The notes under the pieces were generated by a model. It did no database searches and was not told the DNA's origin. It was given only the letters and a program-made list of their open reading frames with translations. A stretch of DNA of 64,000 nucleotides from Bryobacteraceae bacterium (GTDB taxonomy: Bacteria; Acidobacteriota; Terriglobia; Bryobacterales; Bryobacteraceae), in assembly GCA_026129905.1 (NCBI GenBank), contig JAHCHE010000011.1:124001-188000 (forward strand), written 5' to 3'. Position 1 is the first letter of the stretch. Each line of letters begins with the position of its first letter. Below are positions 33,300 through 42,981 of the stretch, piece by piece. The position numbers and the translations under genes were made by a program.

Positions 33300-33668
33300 A
33301 TGGACCGGCTGCTGGATGTTGTCGCCATTCTGAGCGCCGCGCTGATCCTCATGGTGCTGGTTCAGTTGCGCCGCGCCCACATTCGCGTGGAGTACTCGGT
33401 AAGCTGGCTCGCGGCGGGGGTAGCGATGCTGGCGCTGTCGCGCACGGAAACGGCGCTCCGGTGGCTGGCGGGCCTGATGGGCATCGCGTCGCCGGCAGTG
33501 GCGCTGGTGTTCATCGCCTTCAGCCTCTTCATGCTGGTGTTCTACCGGTTCTCGGTCATTCTTTCCGAACTGAAGGACGCCAATATCGCGCTGACGCAGC
33601 GAGTGGCGATCCTCCAGTTTCAAATCGAGTCGTTGCATGAAGAAAGTCGGCAAACGAGCCGGGCCTAA
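33300..33668 (+). CDS. DUF2304 small membrane protein
   Basis: A 122-residue protein with three predicted membrane helices (about 8-28, 35-52, 62-85) and a coiled tail. DUF2304 proteins occur beside polyprenyl-phosphate glycosyltransferases and are thought to help in transmembrane movement or retention of lipid-linked sugars. AGGAGG lies six bases before this ATG, a strong ribosome-binding site. It overlaps the next gene by 32 bases. Confidence 0.85.
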   Translation: MDRLLDVVAILSAALILMVLVQLRRAHIRVEYSVSWLAAGVAMLALSRTETALRWLAGLMGIASPAVALVFIAFSLFMLVFYRFSVILSELKDANIALTQRVAILQFQIESLHEESRQTSRA

Positions 33669-35391
33669 ATCCGCACGGGCCGCGGCGCCTGCGTGGCCGA
33701 AGCCTGCCGTGCGCCGCCCGTCATGGCCGGTGTGGGCGGGGCTGGCGGCCGCCGCTTTCGCGGCGTTGCTGGCCTATGCGCCGGCGATCGCGGGGCCGTT
33801 CGTCTTCGACGACCGGTACCTGCCGTTCATGCACCCGGCGCAGCAGCAGGCGCCGCTGATGAACTGGCTGCTGGGCGTACGGCCGACGCTGATGTTTTCC
33901 TATTGGCTGAACTATCGCACCGATGGCGTAAATCCGCTGTGGTACCACATCGCGAATGTCCTTCTGCACCTCGGGGCCGCGCTCATGGTCTTTCTGATTG
34001 CGCGGAAGTTCCTGGCGTGGTCGGGCGCGGACGGCTGGCGGCGTGATGCGATCGCGGTCTTCGCCGGAGGGTTGTTTCTGCTGCATCCGCTTCAGACTGA
34101 GGCGGTAGCGTACATCGCGAGCCGATCGGAAAATCTGAGCGTCTTTCTCTGCTACGGCGCGTTGGCGGTGTTTCTTTACAGAAAAACGCCGTCGATTTCT
34201 TTTCCGCGCGCCCTCGCCGTGCTGGCCCTGTTCGCCGGCGCCGTGACCACCAAAGAGCACACCGCGGTGCTCCCGCTGCTGCTGCTCATGACCGACTACT
34301 ACTGGAACCCCGGCTTCTCGTTCCAGGCCATCCGGCGAAACTGGCGGCTGTACGCGCCGATGGCCGCGGCGGGCGCCGCCGGAATGCTGTTCGTCTGGAA
34401 TACGCTGCGTACGGCCGACACGGCCGGCTTCTCTCTGAAGGGACTTTCCTGGTACGAATATTTCTACACGCAATGCCGCGCGATCTGGATATATGTGCGG
34501 ATGTTTTTTCTGCCTTACGGGCAGAGCGTCGACCACGATTATCCGATGGCGAAGTCGTGGTTGGAGCCGGGAACGCTGGCCGGATTCCTCGGGCTGTGCG
34601 CGTTGGTCGCGGCGGCGCTGTTGCTGCGAAAGAAATACCGCCTGGCAAGCTACGGAATCCTGGCGTTCCTGCTGCTGCTGGCGCCCACGTCGTCATTCGT
34701 GCCCATCAGAGACGCGCTGGTGGAGCGGCGCTTCTACCTTCCCTCGATCGGCCTGCTGCTCGTGGTCGCGGACCTCGCCGCCCGCTGGCGCGCGAGCAGG
34801 GCAACCGTGGCGGCGGCCATGGCCGCGGTCCTGCTGGCGTGCGGAGTTCTCACGTACCGGCGCAATGAAGTCTGGAGCGATTCGATCGCCCTGTGGAAGG
34901 ACGCGGCCGCCAAGTCTCCCGGCAACTGGCGCGCACACTTCCAACTTGCCTATGCGTACTTCGAGAACCAGCGTTGCGCCGAGGCCGTGGAGGAGTACAC
35001 GAAAGCCGGGGAACTCGATCAATCCGACGTGCGCCTGTTCGTGAACTGGGCGCTGGCGTACGACTGCGCCGGGCGGCCGGAAGCGGCGCTGACCAAGCTC
35101 CTACACGCGGCGAAAATGGAACCCTCCGCTCACGTCTATTCCCAGGCGGCCATGATCTACGGCAAGCAGGGCAGGAGCGAGGAGGCGCTCGCGGCGCTGG
35201 ACGCGGCGGAAAAACTGCAACCCGATTTCGCCATGCTCTACGTTTACCGCGGCAACGTGTACTTCAACGCGGGCGATCCCGCTCGGGCGGCGGCCGAATA
35301 CCGGCGGGCGCTGGCGATCGACGGCTCGCTTGACGTCGCGCGGCGAGCGTTAATGACGGCGGAGCTGCGCATGAAACAGCCGCCGCGCTGA
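33637..35391 (+). CDS. TMTC-like GT-C membrane glycosyltransferase with C-terminal TPRs
   Basis: A 584-residue protein. The first about 400 residues are polytopic with ten or so membrane helices and a loop carrying FVFDDRYL, an acidic site like the DD/EEx of GT-C mannosyltransferases; KEHTAVLPLLLL and a later (R)DALVERRFYLPSIGL are also of TMTC (transmembrane and TPR) type. The remainder is TPR repeats (LAYAYFENQRCAEAVEEYTKA, YGKQGRSEEALAALDAA, GNVYFNAGDPARAAAEYRRA). It probably transfers a lipid-linked sugar to extracytoplasmic protein. Confidence 0.85.
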   Translation: MKKVGKRAGPKSARAAAPAWPKPAVRRPSWPVWAGLAAAAFAALLAYAPAIAGPFVFDDRYLPFMHPAQQQAPLMNWLLGVRPTLMFSYWLNYRTDGVNPLWYHIANVLLHLGAALMVFLIARKFLAWSGADGWRRDAIAVFAGGLFLLHPLQTEAVAYIASRSENLSVFLCYGALAVFLYRKTPSISFPRALAVLALFAGAVTTKEHTAVLPLLLLMTDYYWNPGFSFQAIRRNWRLYAPMAAAGAAGMLFVWNTLRTADTAGFSLKGLSWYEYFYTQCRAIWIYVRMFFLPYGQSVDHDYPMAKSWLEPGTLAGFLGLCALVAAALLLRKKYRLASYGILAFLLLLAPTSSFVPIRDALVERRFYLPSIGLLLVVADLAARWRASRATVAAAMAAVLLACGVLTYRRNEVWSDSIALWKDAAAKSPGNWRAHFQLAYAYFENQRCAEAVEEYTKAGELDQSDVRLFVNWALAYDCAGRPEAALTKLLHAAKMEPSAHVYSQAAMIYGKQGRSEEALAALDAAEKLQPDFAMLYVYRGNVYFNAGDPARAAAEYRRALAIDGSLDVARRALMTAELRMKQPPR

Positions 35392-35404
35392 CCGGACCCA
35401 GGGC

Positions 35405-36520
35405 ATGGGCGGGATACGGATCGGGGTCAATGCGCTGTACCTGATACCCGGAGGCGTGGGCGGCACGGAGATCTACCTTCGCAGCCTGCTTGCAGCGCTC
35501 AGCCGGCTCGATCCCGCCAACGAGTACACTATTTTCACCAATCGCGAAACCGGGCCGGACGTGACGCCGGAGGCAGCCAACTTCCATTGCGCGCCGCAGC
35601 CCGTTCGCGCGTCGAATCGCCCCGCGCGTATTCTCTGGGAGCAGACCCGGCTCCCGCTTGCCGTCGCCCGCCGCGAGCTGGACGTTCTGTTGAACCCGGG
35701 TTTCACCGCGCCCTTGCTGTGCCCGGCGCCGGCCGTGACGGTCTTCCACGACATGCAGCACAAACGTCACCCCGAGCATTTCCGGTGGTTCGATCTCCCG
35801 GCCTGGCGCCTGTGCCTGTTCCAGGCTGCATGCAGTTCCGACGCCTTGATCGCCGTTTCCGAGTCTACGCGCGCGGATTTGTTGCGGTATTACCCCATTG
35901 CGCCGGGAAAGGTGCGCGTGATCCCGCACGGCGTGGACGAGTGGATGTTTAAGATCGGGCAGCGCCGGCAGCCCTCGCTCGAACAACCATACCTGCTGTG
36001 CGTCTCGACGCTGCATCCGCACAAGAACATCGACCGTCTCGTGCGCGCGTTCGCCGAATTTCGCCGCCGAAGGCCGCGCTACAGGCTCGTGCTAGCCGGG
36101 ATGCGCGGCTTTCACGCTTCCGCGGTCGAGTCGCTGGTGGATGGTCTGGGCCTGCGCGGAGCGGTCGAGATCACCGGCTGGATACCGCGCGAACAACTCT
36201 ACGAGCTTTATCGCGGTGCGCACGCCTGCGCCTACCCCTCCACGTTCGAGGGCTTCGGCCTGCCCGTCCTCGAGGCGCTGGCGGCCGGAATACCGGCGGC
36301 CTGTTCCGCGATTGACCCGTTGAAGGACCTCGCCGGCGATGCGGCCGTCCTGTTCGATCCCCTCGACGAGGCGGCGCTGCTGGATGCGATGGCGCGAGTC
36401 TCGGACGACGAAGAACTCCGCCGATGCCTCAGCCTCCGCGGACCGGCCCAGGCGGCGCGCTACTCGTGGCGCCGCGCGGCCGAAGCGACGCTCGATCTCC
36501 TCGAAAGCGTCGCGCCCTGA
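35405..36520 (+). CDS. GT4 family glycosyltransferase
   Basis: A 371-residue GT-B glycosyltransferase. N-terminal acceptor domain begins IGVNALYLIPGGVGGTE; the donor domain has the GT4 signature EGFGLPVLEALAAG with its E(x7)E, and STLHPHKNIDRLVRAF. It resembles mannosyl/rhamnosyltransferases of polysaccharide clusters. ATG at 35405, 13 bases after the TMTC-like gene, completes a five-gene glycosylation block. Confidence 0.92.
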   Translation: MGGIRIGVNALYLIPGGVGGTEIYLRSLLAALSRLDPANEYTIFTNRETGPDVTPEAANFHCAPQPVRASNRPARILWEQTRLPLAVARRELDVLLNPGFTAPLLCPAPAVTVFHDMQHKRHPEHFRWFDLPAWRLCLFQAACSSDALIAVSESTRADLLRYYPIAPGKVRVIPHGVDEWMFKIGQRRQPSLEQPYLLCVSTLHPHKNIDRLVRAFAEFRRRRPRYRLVLAGMRGFHASAVESLVDGLGLRGAVEITGWIPREQLYELYRGAHACAYPSTFEGFGLPVLEALAAGIPAACSAIDPLKDLAGDAAVLFDPLDEAALLDAMARVSDDEELRRCLSLRGPAQAARYSWRRAAEATLDLLESVAP

Positions 36521-36553
36521 GCGGCGGTACGCTATAGCAGGAAACAGCGTCCG

Positions 36554-39500
36554 ATGATTGTTACGCGCGTCATTATACTTGCGTCCCTTCTGGCCGTCCG
36601 CGCGTCCGCGGCGGAACGGCTGGACATTGCGCCGTTCGCTCGCCCCTGCTGCTCGGCCGATTCCTTCGGCCTTCCAACGGCCTTCGACTACGGCCACCCC
36701 AAGGGAGTGGTCCGCGGCGCCGGAGGAACTTACGTCTACGGCTTGCAGTGGGCCGAAGAGCGCGACATTGCCGAGGTGGCGATCCGGTTCCGGACCCCGT
36801 ACGAGGCGCGGCGCATCGCCGTCCAGTACTGGTTCCGCCGATGGCCCGGCAACCCGCCCCGGATGCCGACCATCGAGGACCACCTCGACGATCCCTGGCA
36901 AGGCGAGTGGCTCACGGCGAAAACGGAGGTTGCCTGCTCCGGCCCGGACTGCCGGTTCACCTTCGCACCGCTCGATGAATCGGAGAACAAGCTGGCGGCG
37001 AACCTGGGCGGTCTCCGCTACCGGCGCACGCTCAAGCTGCGGCTGCGGTTCCCAAGTTCGCCCGAGCCGGAGGTTGAGGCCGTTCGCGTGCACAGTGAAT
37101 CCACGTTGCGGCGGATGGAGTTGCGTGTCCAGGCGCCCGGCGCGCCGCGATTCACCGTCTACAATGGCGCCATTGTCGCGTCGAGCGTCGCCTCGGACGG
37201 CGCGCGCCTGACGGTGGAGGTCGCCGAGCCGAAGCCCCCCGGCTCGCACGACGTGACCGTCGTCGAAGTCCACAACGGAGACAAGTCGTTCGCGTTCGCG
37301 CCGGCCGAGGTGGCGGAAGGCGGGATGCTTGTCCCGGACATGGACGCCTTCGTCACGCTCGCGAGCGACGCGAGCCCGCGCGGCGCGGCGGTGAAGAACG
37401 GGGCGCGGATCCGCGAACGGGTGGACACGGAACCGGAACAGACGTATGAGCGCGCGGCCCGGGAGATTCCGGCGCTGGATCCGGTGGAACGCCAGGGCGG
37501 CCGGCTGTATCTGCCGCTGGCGGCCGATTCGAGCTGGCAGAAGTTCGCGCTGGAGTGGGGCGGGAACGTGGCCATCAGCAAGCGCGGAACAAAAGCCTAC
37601 GGGCGGGAGTTGGAGCGGCTCACGTGGGCCGGCGACCGCCTTTCGTGGCGCATCGGCACGGGCGAGCCGGCGGATTACCGCGAGCAATCCGCGGATTCGA
37701 CGCTCGCGACGCTTGAGGATCATCTGCCCGTGGCCATCGCCCGCTGGTCGAACGGCGGCATCCACTACGAGGAAGAAGCATTCGCGACTCTGCTGTCCGG
37801 CCCTCTCGCGCCGGACGATCCGGGGCGAAGCGAACAGACGCCGGCGGTCCTGATGGTGAGGATCCGCGCTCGCAACAACGCGGCGAAACCGGAAGAGGCG
37901 CGCATCCGGCTGGGCACGGAGCCCGGCAAAGGGCTGGCGTACGCCTCGGGCATGCTCACGGCCGATGAAGGGCGGTCCGTACGGGCGAGCGTGCGGCCCC
38001 CGGCGGGCGCGTCGGCGCGGATCGACGGCGCGGCGCTGCGGGTGACGCGGACGCTCGCTCCCGGCGAGGAGTCGGATCTGTACCTCGCTCTGCCATTCAT
38101 TCCCGGGCTGACGGAGGATGAATCGCGGCGGCTTGCGAGCCTGGACTACGCCGCCGAACGCAACCGCGTCATTGCTTACTGGCGCCGGGCGATCGCTCAT
38201 GGGATGCCGTTTCGCGTGCCCGAAGAACGTTTCAACACGTTTGCCCGCGGGCTGCTCGCCCGGATCCGGATTTCCGTCACCAAGGACCCGAAGAGCGGCA
38301 TCTACATCGTGCCGGCGGCCAGCTACAACTACCGGATGTACGCAAACGAAGCGAGCTTCCAGGCGCAACTGCTCGACGTGGCGGGCCACCACGCGCCGGC
38401 GCGGACCTATTTGCAGGGGCTGGTGGATCTCCAGGGCTCGAAACCCTTCGACGGGACCTACACGGGCGATCAGAAGGCGATCTATCACGGCGCGCGCATC
38501 GACGGCGACTACGACTACACCGCCAGCCAGTACAACCTCGACCACGGAACGGTGCTCTGGACGCTGGCGGAGCACTACTTCATCACGCGCGACCGCGATT
38601 GGCTGGGCCGCGTCGCCGGGAGCATGAAGCGGGCGGCGGACTGGGTCGTCGAACAGCGCAAGCTGACCCGGGTGATGGCGGACGACGAGCCTTGTCCGGA
38701 GTACGGCCTGCTGCCGGCCGGCCACCTGGAAGACAACGACGACTGGGGCCACTGGTTTTCCGTGAACGCCTACGCCAGTCTCGGCCTGACGTCGATGTCA
38801 GCGGCCCTCCTCGAAACCGGTGATCCCGACGCGAACCGATACCGGCGCGAAGCGGACGCCTATCGCGCCGACCTGCGCAAAGCGGTTCTGCGGGCGGCCG
38901 CCGCCGCGCCGGTGATCCGGCTCCGGGACAACACCTGGGCGCCGTACGTCCCGACGCGCGTTCACCAGCGCATTCGCCTGTTCGGGCCGATCCGCGCGGG
39001 GTACTACTCGCGCTATCCGGAGAAAGCGCTGCCGACGTACAGGCTTTCGGCTACGCGCGAGCTTCTGTACGGTCCGTTGATCCTGGTGGACACTTCCGTG
39101 TTCGACGCAGGGGAACCGCTGGCGCGCTGGGTGATCGACGATTGGGAGGACAATGCCACCATGTCGGAGCCGCTCGGCCTGCACGTTCACGGCTGGGTGG
39201 ACGAGGAGTACTGGTTCAGCCGGGGCGGCATGGTGTTCCAGGCCAATCTTCAGAACCCCATCCGGAGCTACCTGCGGCGGGGCGAGGCCCGGGCAGCCAT
39301 TCGCGGCCTCTACAATAACTTCGTCTCCTGCTACTACCCGAGCGTCAATGTCTTCACCGAGGAATACCGGCAGTGGCGCTCTCCCAGCGGCCCGTTCTAC
39401 AAGACGCCCGACGAGGCGAAGTTCGTACACCGGTTGCGCGACGCGCTGGTTACCGAGTACAACGGCGATCTGATCCTCGCTGCCGCCACGCCCGCTCGGT

Positions 39501-39790
39501 GGCTGGCGCCCGGACAAGAGATCTCCGTGACCAACGCCCCGACGCATTTCGGACCCGTAAGCTATGCCTTGCGCGGCGAAGAGCGCCGGATCGTCGGGAC
39601 GGCGCAGCTACCGGGAAGGAACCCGTACGCGAATGCATGGCTCTACATCCGTCCGCCCGCCGGCCTTCGGATCGCTGCGGTGCGGATCGACGGCACGCCG
39701 TGGCCGGACTGGGACCGCGCCGGTTCGCGCATCCGCCTGCCGAAAAGGCCGGCACCGATCCGGCTGGAAGTGGACCTTCACCCGGAGTGA
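36554..39790 (+). CDS. Large exported six-hairpin glycosidase-like protein
   Basis: A 1078-residue exported protein (signal ending ASA). The N-terminal 500 residues contain beta-sandwich domains; residues about 550-960 look like an (alpha/alpha)6 barrel, with repeated paired helices and acidic patches DDEPCPEYG, LEDNDDW and HGWVDEEYWF where catalytic acids could lie; a final beta domain follows. The fold matches GH63/GH15/GH78-like proteins but I cannot place it in one family. It follows the glycosyltransferases by 33 bases, with a TATAGC hexamer upstream, so it may be separately transcribed. Substrate unknown. Confidence 0.75.
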   Translation: MIVTRVIILASLLAVRASAAERLDIAPFARPCCSADSFGLPTAFDYGHPKGVVRGAGGTYVYGLQWAEERDIAEVAIRFRTPYEARRIAVQYWFRRWPGNPPRMPTIEDHLDDPWQGEWLTAKTEVACSGPDCRFTFAPLDESENKLAANLGGLRYRRTLKLRLRFPSSPEPEVEAVRVHSESTLRRMELRVQAPGAPRFTVYNGAIVASSVASDGARLTVEVAEPKPPGSHDVTVVEVHNGDKSFAFAPAEVAEGGMLVPDMDAFVTLASDASPRGAAVKNGARIRERVDTEPEQTYERAAREIPALDPVERQGGRLYLPLAADSSWQKFALEWGGNVAISKRGTKAYGRELERLTWAGDRLSWRIGTGEPADYREQSADSTLATLEDHLPVAIARWSNGGIHYEEEAFATLLSGPLAPDDPGRSEQTPAVLMVRIRARNNAAKPEEARIRLGTEPGKGLAYASGMLTADEGRSVRASVRPPAGASARIDGAALRVTRTLAPGEESDLYLALPFIPGLTEDESRRLASLDYAAERNRVIAYWRRAIAHGMPFRVPEERFNTFARGLLARIRISVTKDPKSGIYIVPAASYNYRMYANEASFQAQLLDVAGHHAPARTYLQGLVDLQGSKPFDGTYTGDQKAIYHGARIDGDYDYTASQYNLDHGTVLWTLAEHYFITRDRDWLGRVAGSMKRAADWVVEQRKLTRVMADDEPCPEYGLLPAGHLEDNDDWGHWFSVNAYASLGLTSMSAALLETGDPDANRYRREADAYRADLRKAVLRAAAAAPVIRLRDNTWAPYVPTRVHQRIRLFGPIRAGYYSRYPEKALPTYRLSATRELLYGPLILVDTSVFDAGEPLARWVIDDWEDNATMSEPLGLHVHGWVDEEYWFSRGGMVFQANLQNPIRSYLRRGEARAAIRGLYNNFVSCYYPSVNVFTEEYRQWRSPSGPFYKTPDEAKFVHRLRDALVTEYNGDLILAAATPARWLAPGQEISVTNAPTHFGPVSYALRGEERRIVGTAQLPGRNPYANAWLYIRPPAGLRIAAVRIDGTPWPDWDRAGSRIRLPKRPAPIRLEVDLHPE

Positions 39791-39866
39791 AGCGCGATTG
39801 ACCGCGAGCGCCGCCAGCCGCCGCTGCCTCTGGCGGCCGAAACGGCGTCCGCGGCCGCGCCGCTGG

Positions 39867-40940
39867 TTACCGCGCGGTGAGATCCACCATCGCCCAATAG
39901 GGTTTCCATCCCACCGGCAAGTGAAGCAGTGTGACGTCCTTCGCTTCCGGATGCCGCTTGCGCAGGACGCGGCTTTCTCCGCCAACCGCCGGCGCGTCGC
40001 TCAACCGCATGATGGCCATGGGCGAGCCGGCATTGTGCGGATCGCCGTCTTCCTCGACGCTGCGGGTGAAAACGACGTATCGGCCGTCGGGCGATGGCAT
40101 GTTGCCGTAGATGTGTACGCCGTCTTCTCCGTAAACCAGGCCGACCTCGGCGCCGTCGGACTGCGCGGAGTACAACTGCGTCCAGCCGGCGCCCTTGTTC
40201 TCGTCCTCCTGCCCGGCGGGGCGGTAGCCGAACAGCAGCCGCCGGGAGTCCGAGAACCAGTGCGGGGTGCAGTTCTGGTAGTCGTGCACGGGCTTGAGGT
40301 CGCCGGTGGCGACGTCCATCCGCACGATGGTCCAGACCTCGCCGATATTAGCCACGCCGGTAAGCCATTTGCCGTCCGGCGACCAGCTCAACTGCTGAAA
40401 GATCCCCTTGCGGTCCATCGTTCGTACAGTCTTGCCCGAGGCGAGATCGACAAAAGAGATGCCCTTGGGCGCCAGGCAAGCCACCTGGGTTCCGTCCGGG
40501 CCCCAGGTGGCCCACGGGTAATCGCCCTCGCCGCCAATCGCGCGCGGATTGGCGCCGTCGCTGCCCGAGATCACCGGCTCGCCCTGCATCCCGTAGCGGT
40601 TTCCGTCGATCTGTTTGCCCTTCGCCAGCCGCCGGTAGAACAGCTTGCGGCCGTCCGGGGAAAAGCGCGGGGCTGCTTCGTTGTACTCCGGCGTGTTCGT
40701 CAGGTTACGGAGATCCGAGCCGTGGGGCCGCATGACGAACAGGTCCCAGTCCCCGGCGGGCGTCCGGGCGCCGAACGCGATCCAGCCCATGCCGGCGACC
40801 TCCTTCGCCAGCGCGGCTTCTTCCGGGCCGCGCCGGGCTGGATCGACCCCTCCGGACGCTCCGCCCTCCCGCGTCGAGCAGGAGATTGAGAGAAGGACTG
40901 CCAGGTTGAACAGGGCGGCCGTGACCGCGCTCGATTTCAT
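39867..40940 (-). CDS. TolB-like PD40 beta-propeller lipoprotein
   Basis: A 357-residue protein with a lipobox (LLSISCS) and PD40 repeats (RFSPDGRKLFY, WGPDGTQVACL, WSPDGKWLTGV, MPSPDGRYVVF), so an outer- or inner-membrane-anchored propeller. The frame extends to 41039, but ATG 40940 gives a proper lipoprotein signal. No enzymatic domain is attached. It diverges from the vapBC operon. Confidence 0.85.
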   Translation of the reverse strand: MKSSAVTAALFNLAVLLSISCSTREGGASGGVDPARRGPEEAALAKEVAGMGWIAFGARTPAGDWDLFVMRPHGSDLRNLTNTPEYNEAAPRFSPDGRKLFYRRLAKGKQIDGNRYGMQGEPVISGSDGANPRAIGGEGDYPWATWGPDGTQVACLAPKGISFVDLASGKTVRTMDRKGIFQQLSWSPDGKWLTGVANIGEVWTIVRMDVATGDLKPVHDYQNCTPHWFSDSRRLLFGYRPAGQEDENKGAGWTQLYSAQSDGAEVGLVYGEDGVHIYGNMPSPDGRYVVFTRSVEEDGDPHNAGSPMAIMRLSDAPAVGGESRVLRKRHPEAKDVTLLHLPVGWKPYWAMVDLTAR

Positions 40941-41034
40941 CGGATGATCGTCTCCTCGATCTCCCAGTGTGGCGGCCACGGCGGAGAGACGCAACTGTGC
41001 GGGGATGGTCCGGGCTCCGGAGATCGTCAGGATA

Positions 41035-41057
41035 TACAATAGGAACGTAGATCTACG
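41035..41057 (+). promoter_or_regulatory. vapBC promoter -10 box and operator palindrome
   Basis: TACAAT at 41035-41040 is a -10-like box; CGTAGATCTACG at 41046-41057 is a perfect 12-base palindrome ending at the base before the vapB ATG. The palindrome lies where transcription would start, as expected for an autoregulatory toxin-antitoxin operator. Confidence 0.6.
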
Positions 41058-41291
41058 ATGAAAGTAGCTAAATGGGGAAACAGTCTGGCGGTCCGCCTCC
41101 CTGCCTCGATCGTCGATGCGCTCGAGTTGAAGGAGGGGGACCGGATCGAAATTCGCATTGCCGGCAAGAGAACGTTCAATGTGGCTCGCGATCGCGGCGT
41201 GGAGAAGGCTCTAAACCGGATACGCGAGCTGCGGCGTCCTTTGCCGGACGGCTTCAAGTTCGACCGCGTCGAAGCCAATGCCAGGAGATAA
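41058..41291 (+). CDS. vapB: VapB-type antitoxin, AbrB/MazE fold
   Basis: A 77-residue antitoxin with an N-terminal AbrB/SpoVT swapped-hairpin DNA-binding domain (MKVAKWGNSLAVRLPASIVDALELKEGDRIEI is shown by its WGNS and RLP landmarks), and a basic, flexible C-terminal tail that would wrap the toxin. It should bind the palindrome at 41046-41057. It overlaps vapC by 14 bases, the usual coupling. Confidence 0.92.
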   Translation: MKVAKWGNSLAVRLPASIVDALELKEGDRIEIRIAGKRTFNVARDRGVEKALNRIRELRRPLPDGFKFDRVEANARR

Positions 41292-41685
41292 GGTCTTCTT
41301 TGACACCAACGTACTGATCTACGCGTTCGCCGAAGGCGATCCTCGGTCCGAAATCGCAACGAAGCTTCTCGGAGCCGGCGGAGTGGTCGGCGTGCAGACG
41401 TTGAACGAGTTCGTTGCAGTGGCCACGGGCAAGCTTGGAATGACGTGGAAGGAAGTTCTGGATGCGCTACAGGCGATTCGGGTCCTGTGTCCCTCGGTCG
41501 CGCCGATCACGCTCAGGACGCACGAAACGGCGCTTCGGATCGCGGAACGCCATGGGTTTCACATCTACGATTCGCTTGTCATCGCAGCCGCACTGGAGGC
41601 ATCCTGCGGCGCGCTCTATTCGGAAGACCTGCAGCATGGCCAGCATATCGAAGGACTGATCGTTCGGAATCCTTTTCTCGCTTGA
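41278..41685 (+). CDS. vapC: VapC-type PIN-domain toxin
   Basis: A 135-residue PIN ribonuclease. The four acidic residues are visible: Asp in FFDTNVLIYAF, Glu in LNEFV, Asp in IYDSLVIAA and Asp in YSEDLQHG. VapC toxins cleave tRNA or rRNA when free of antitoxin. All key residues are present, so the toxin is probably active. Confidence 0.92.
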   Translation: MPGDKVFFDTNVLIYAFAEGDPRSEIATKLLGAGGVVGVQTLNEFVAVATGKLGMTWKEVLDALQAIRVLCPSVAPITLRTHETALRIAERHGFHIYDSLVIAAALEASCGALYSEDLQHGQHIEGLIVRNPFLA

Positions 41686-41754
41686 TATATCCGGACCTTT
41701 TGGTTGCTTTTGCTTGGTCCCCCGCCATATCATCGGCTACGTAAGGAGATTTCG

Positions 41755-42972
41755 ATGGATTCATCGCGCAGGAGTTTCCTGAAGGCGTCCGCCGTCCCCC
41801 TGGCAACCGCGGCGAGCGCGCGGCGCGTGCTCGGAGCGAACGACCGGCTCCGGCTCGGCGTCATCGGGACCGGTGGCCGCGGCCAGTACCTGATGAAGGA
41901 ATTGACAAGGATCGGAGGCGTCGAGTGGGTGGCGGTCTGCGACGTTTACAGCGCCCGGCGCGATCAGGCGGCGACGATCGCCGGCGGTCCCGTCAAGACA
42001 TTCAACGACCACCGGCAGGCGCTCGATATCGCCGATATCGACGCCGTGATCGTGGCCACGCCGGACCACTGGCACGCGCCGGTGACCGTGGATGCCTGCA
42101 ATGCGGGCAAGGACGTGTACGTCGAAAAGCCGATGGTGCACAATCCGAAGGACGGCCAGGCCATCGTGCGCGCCGCGCAGCGGAACGAGCGCATGGTGCA
42201 GGTGGGAATGCAGGCGCGAGCCATTCCTCACTGGCAGGACGCGCGGCACAAGTACGTGGAATCCGGAGTGATGGGCAAAGTGGGCCTGGTGCGCACCTGG
42301 TACAACAGCAACGGCGGCTACGTGCTGAAGTCTCCTCCGGGCATGGAGCAGAAGCCGGAAGGGCTGGACTGGGACCGCTGGCTGGGGCCGGGGCCGAAGA
42401 TCCCCTGGAATCCCGACGTCTACTTCAGCCCGTACAAGTGGCTGCACTACGACGGCGGCATGATCATGGGCATCGGCATTCACGTGGTCGACTCGGCGCA
42501 CCAGTTCATGAAGCTGAGCAAGCCGAAAGCGGTGATGGCCGGCGGAGGCATCTATCATTTCACGGACCGCGACACGCCGGATGTGATTAACCTGATTGTC
42601 GAGTACCCGGAAGGGCTCAACGTAACGTTCGAAGCCGAGATCATGACCTGCGGCATGCCCAGTTCCTCGGCGGGCATCGAGTTGCGGGGACGCGGGGGCG
42701 TGCTGCGCGTGCAGCGCTACACGCGCGACCTCGGTTGGGAGTTCACGCCGAATCCAAAAGAGAGCCAGGAAGCGCCGGCCCGCGCGCCGGGCGATCCGCC
42801 AAGCGCCGAGCACCTGCTACGGAACTGGCTCGATTCCATCCGCACGCGCCGCAAGCCGGTAGCCAATGAAGTGGAAGGCTACCACTCCTGCATGGCCTGC
42901 TACATGGGGCTGGAATCGTACCGCCAGAAAAAGCGCATCGAATGGGACCGCAAGTGGGACCTCACGGCGTGA
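41755..42972 (+). CDS. Tat-exported Gfo/Idh/MocA family oxidoreductase
   Basis: A 405-residue protein with a twin-arginine signal (SRRSFLKAS), a Rossmann domain with GVIGTGGRG for NAD(P) binding, and the EKPM catalytic lysine segment of Gfo/Idh/MocA proteins. Exported members with bound cofactor are frequent in acidobacteria and planctomycetes and act on sugars or cyclitols; substrate unknown. AAGGAG is eight bases before ATG 41755. It converges on the PHP gene at 42982. Confidence 0.9.
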   Translation: MDSSRRSFLKASAVPLATAASARRVLGANDRLRLGVIGTGGRGQYLMKELTRIGGVEWVAVCDVYSARRDQAATIAGGPVKTFNDHRQALDIADIDAVIVATPDHWHAPVTVDACNAGKDVYVEKPMVHNPKDGQAIVRAAQRNERMVQVGMQARAIPHWQDARHKYVESGVMGKVGLVRTWYNSNGGYVLKSPPGMEQKPEGLDWDRWLGPGPKIPWNPDVYFSPYKWLHYDGGMIMGIGIHVVDSAHQFMKLSKPKAVMAGGGIYHFTDRDTPDVINLIVEYPEGLNVTFEAEIMTCGMPSSSAGIELRGRGGVLRVQRYTRDLGWEFTPNPKESQEAPARAPGDPPSAEHLLRNWLDSIRTRRKPVANEVEGYHSCMACYMGLESYRQKKRIEWDRKWDLTA

Positions 42973-42981
42973 GCGCCGCCG

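Noticed and set aside
36092-38752. 886-codon leftward open frame
   Set aside because: Antisense of the glycosyltransferase and six-hairpin genes; composition is shadow-like and no domain is recognisable.
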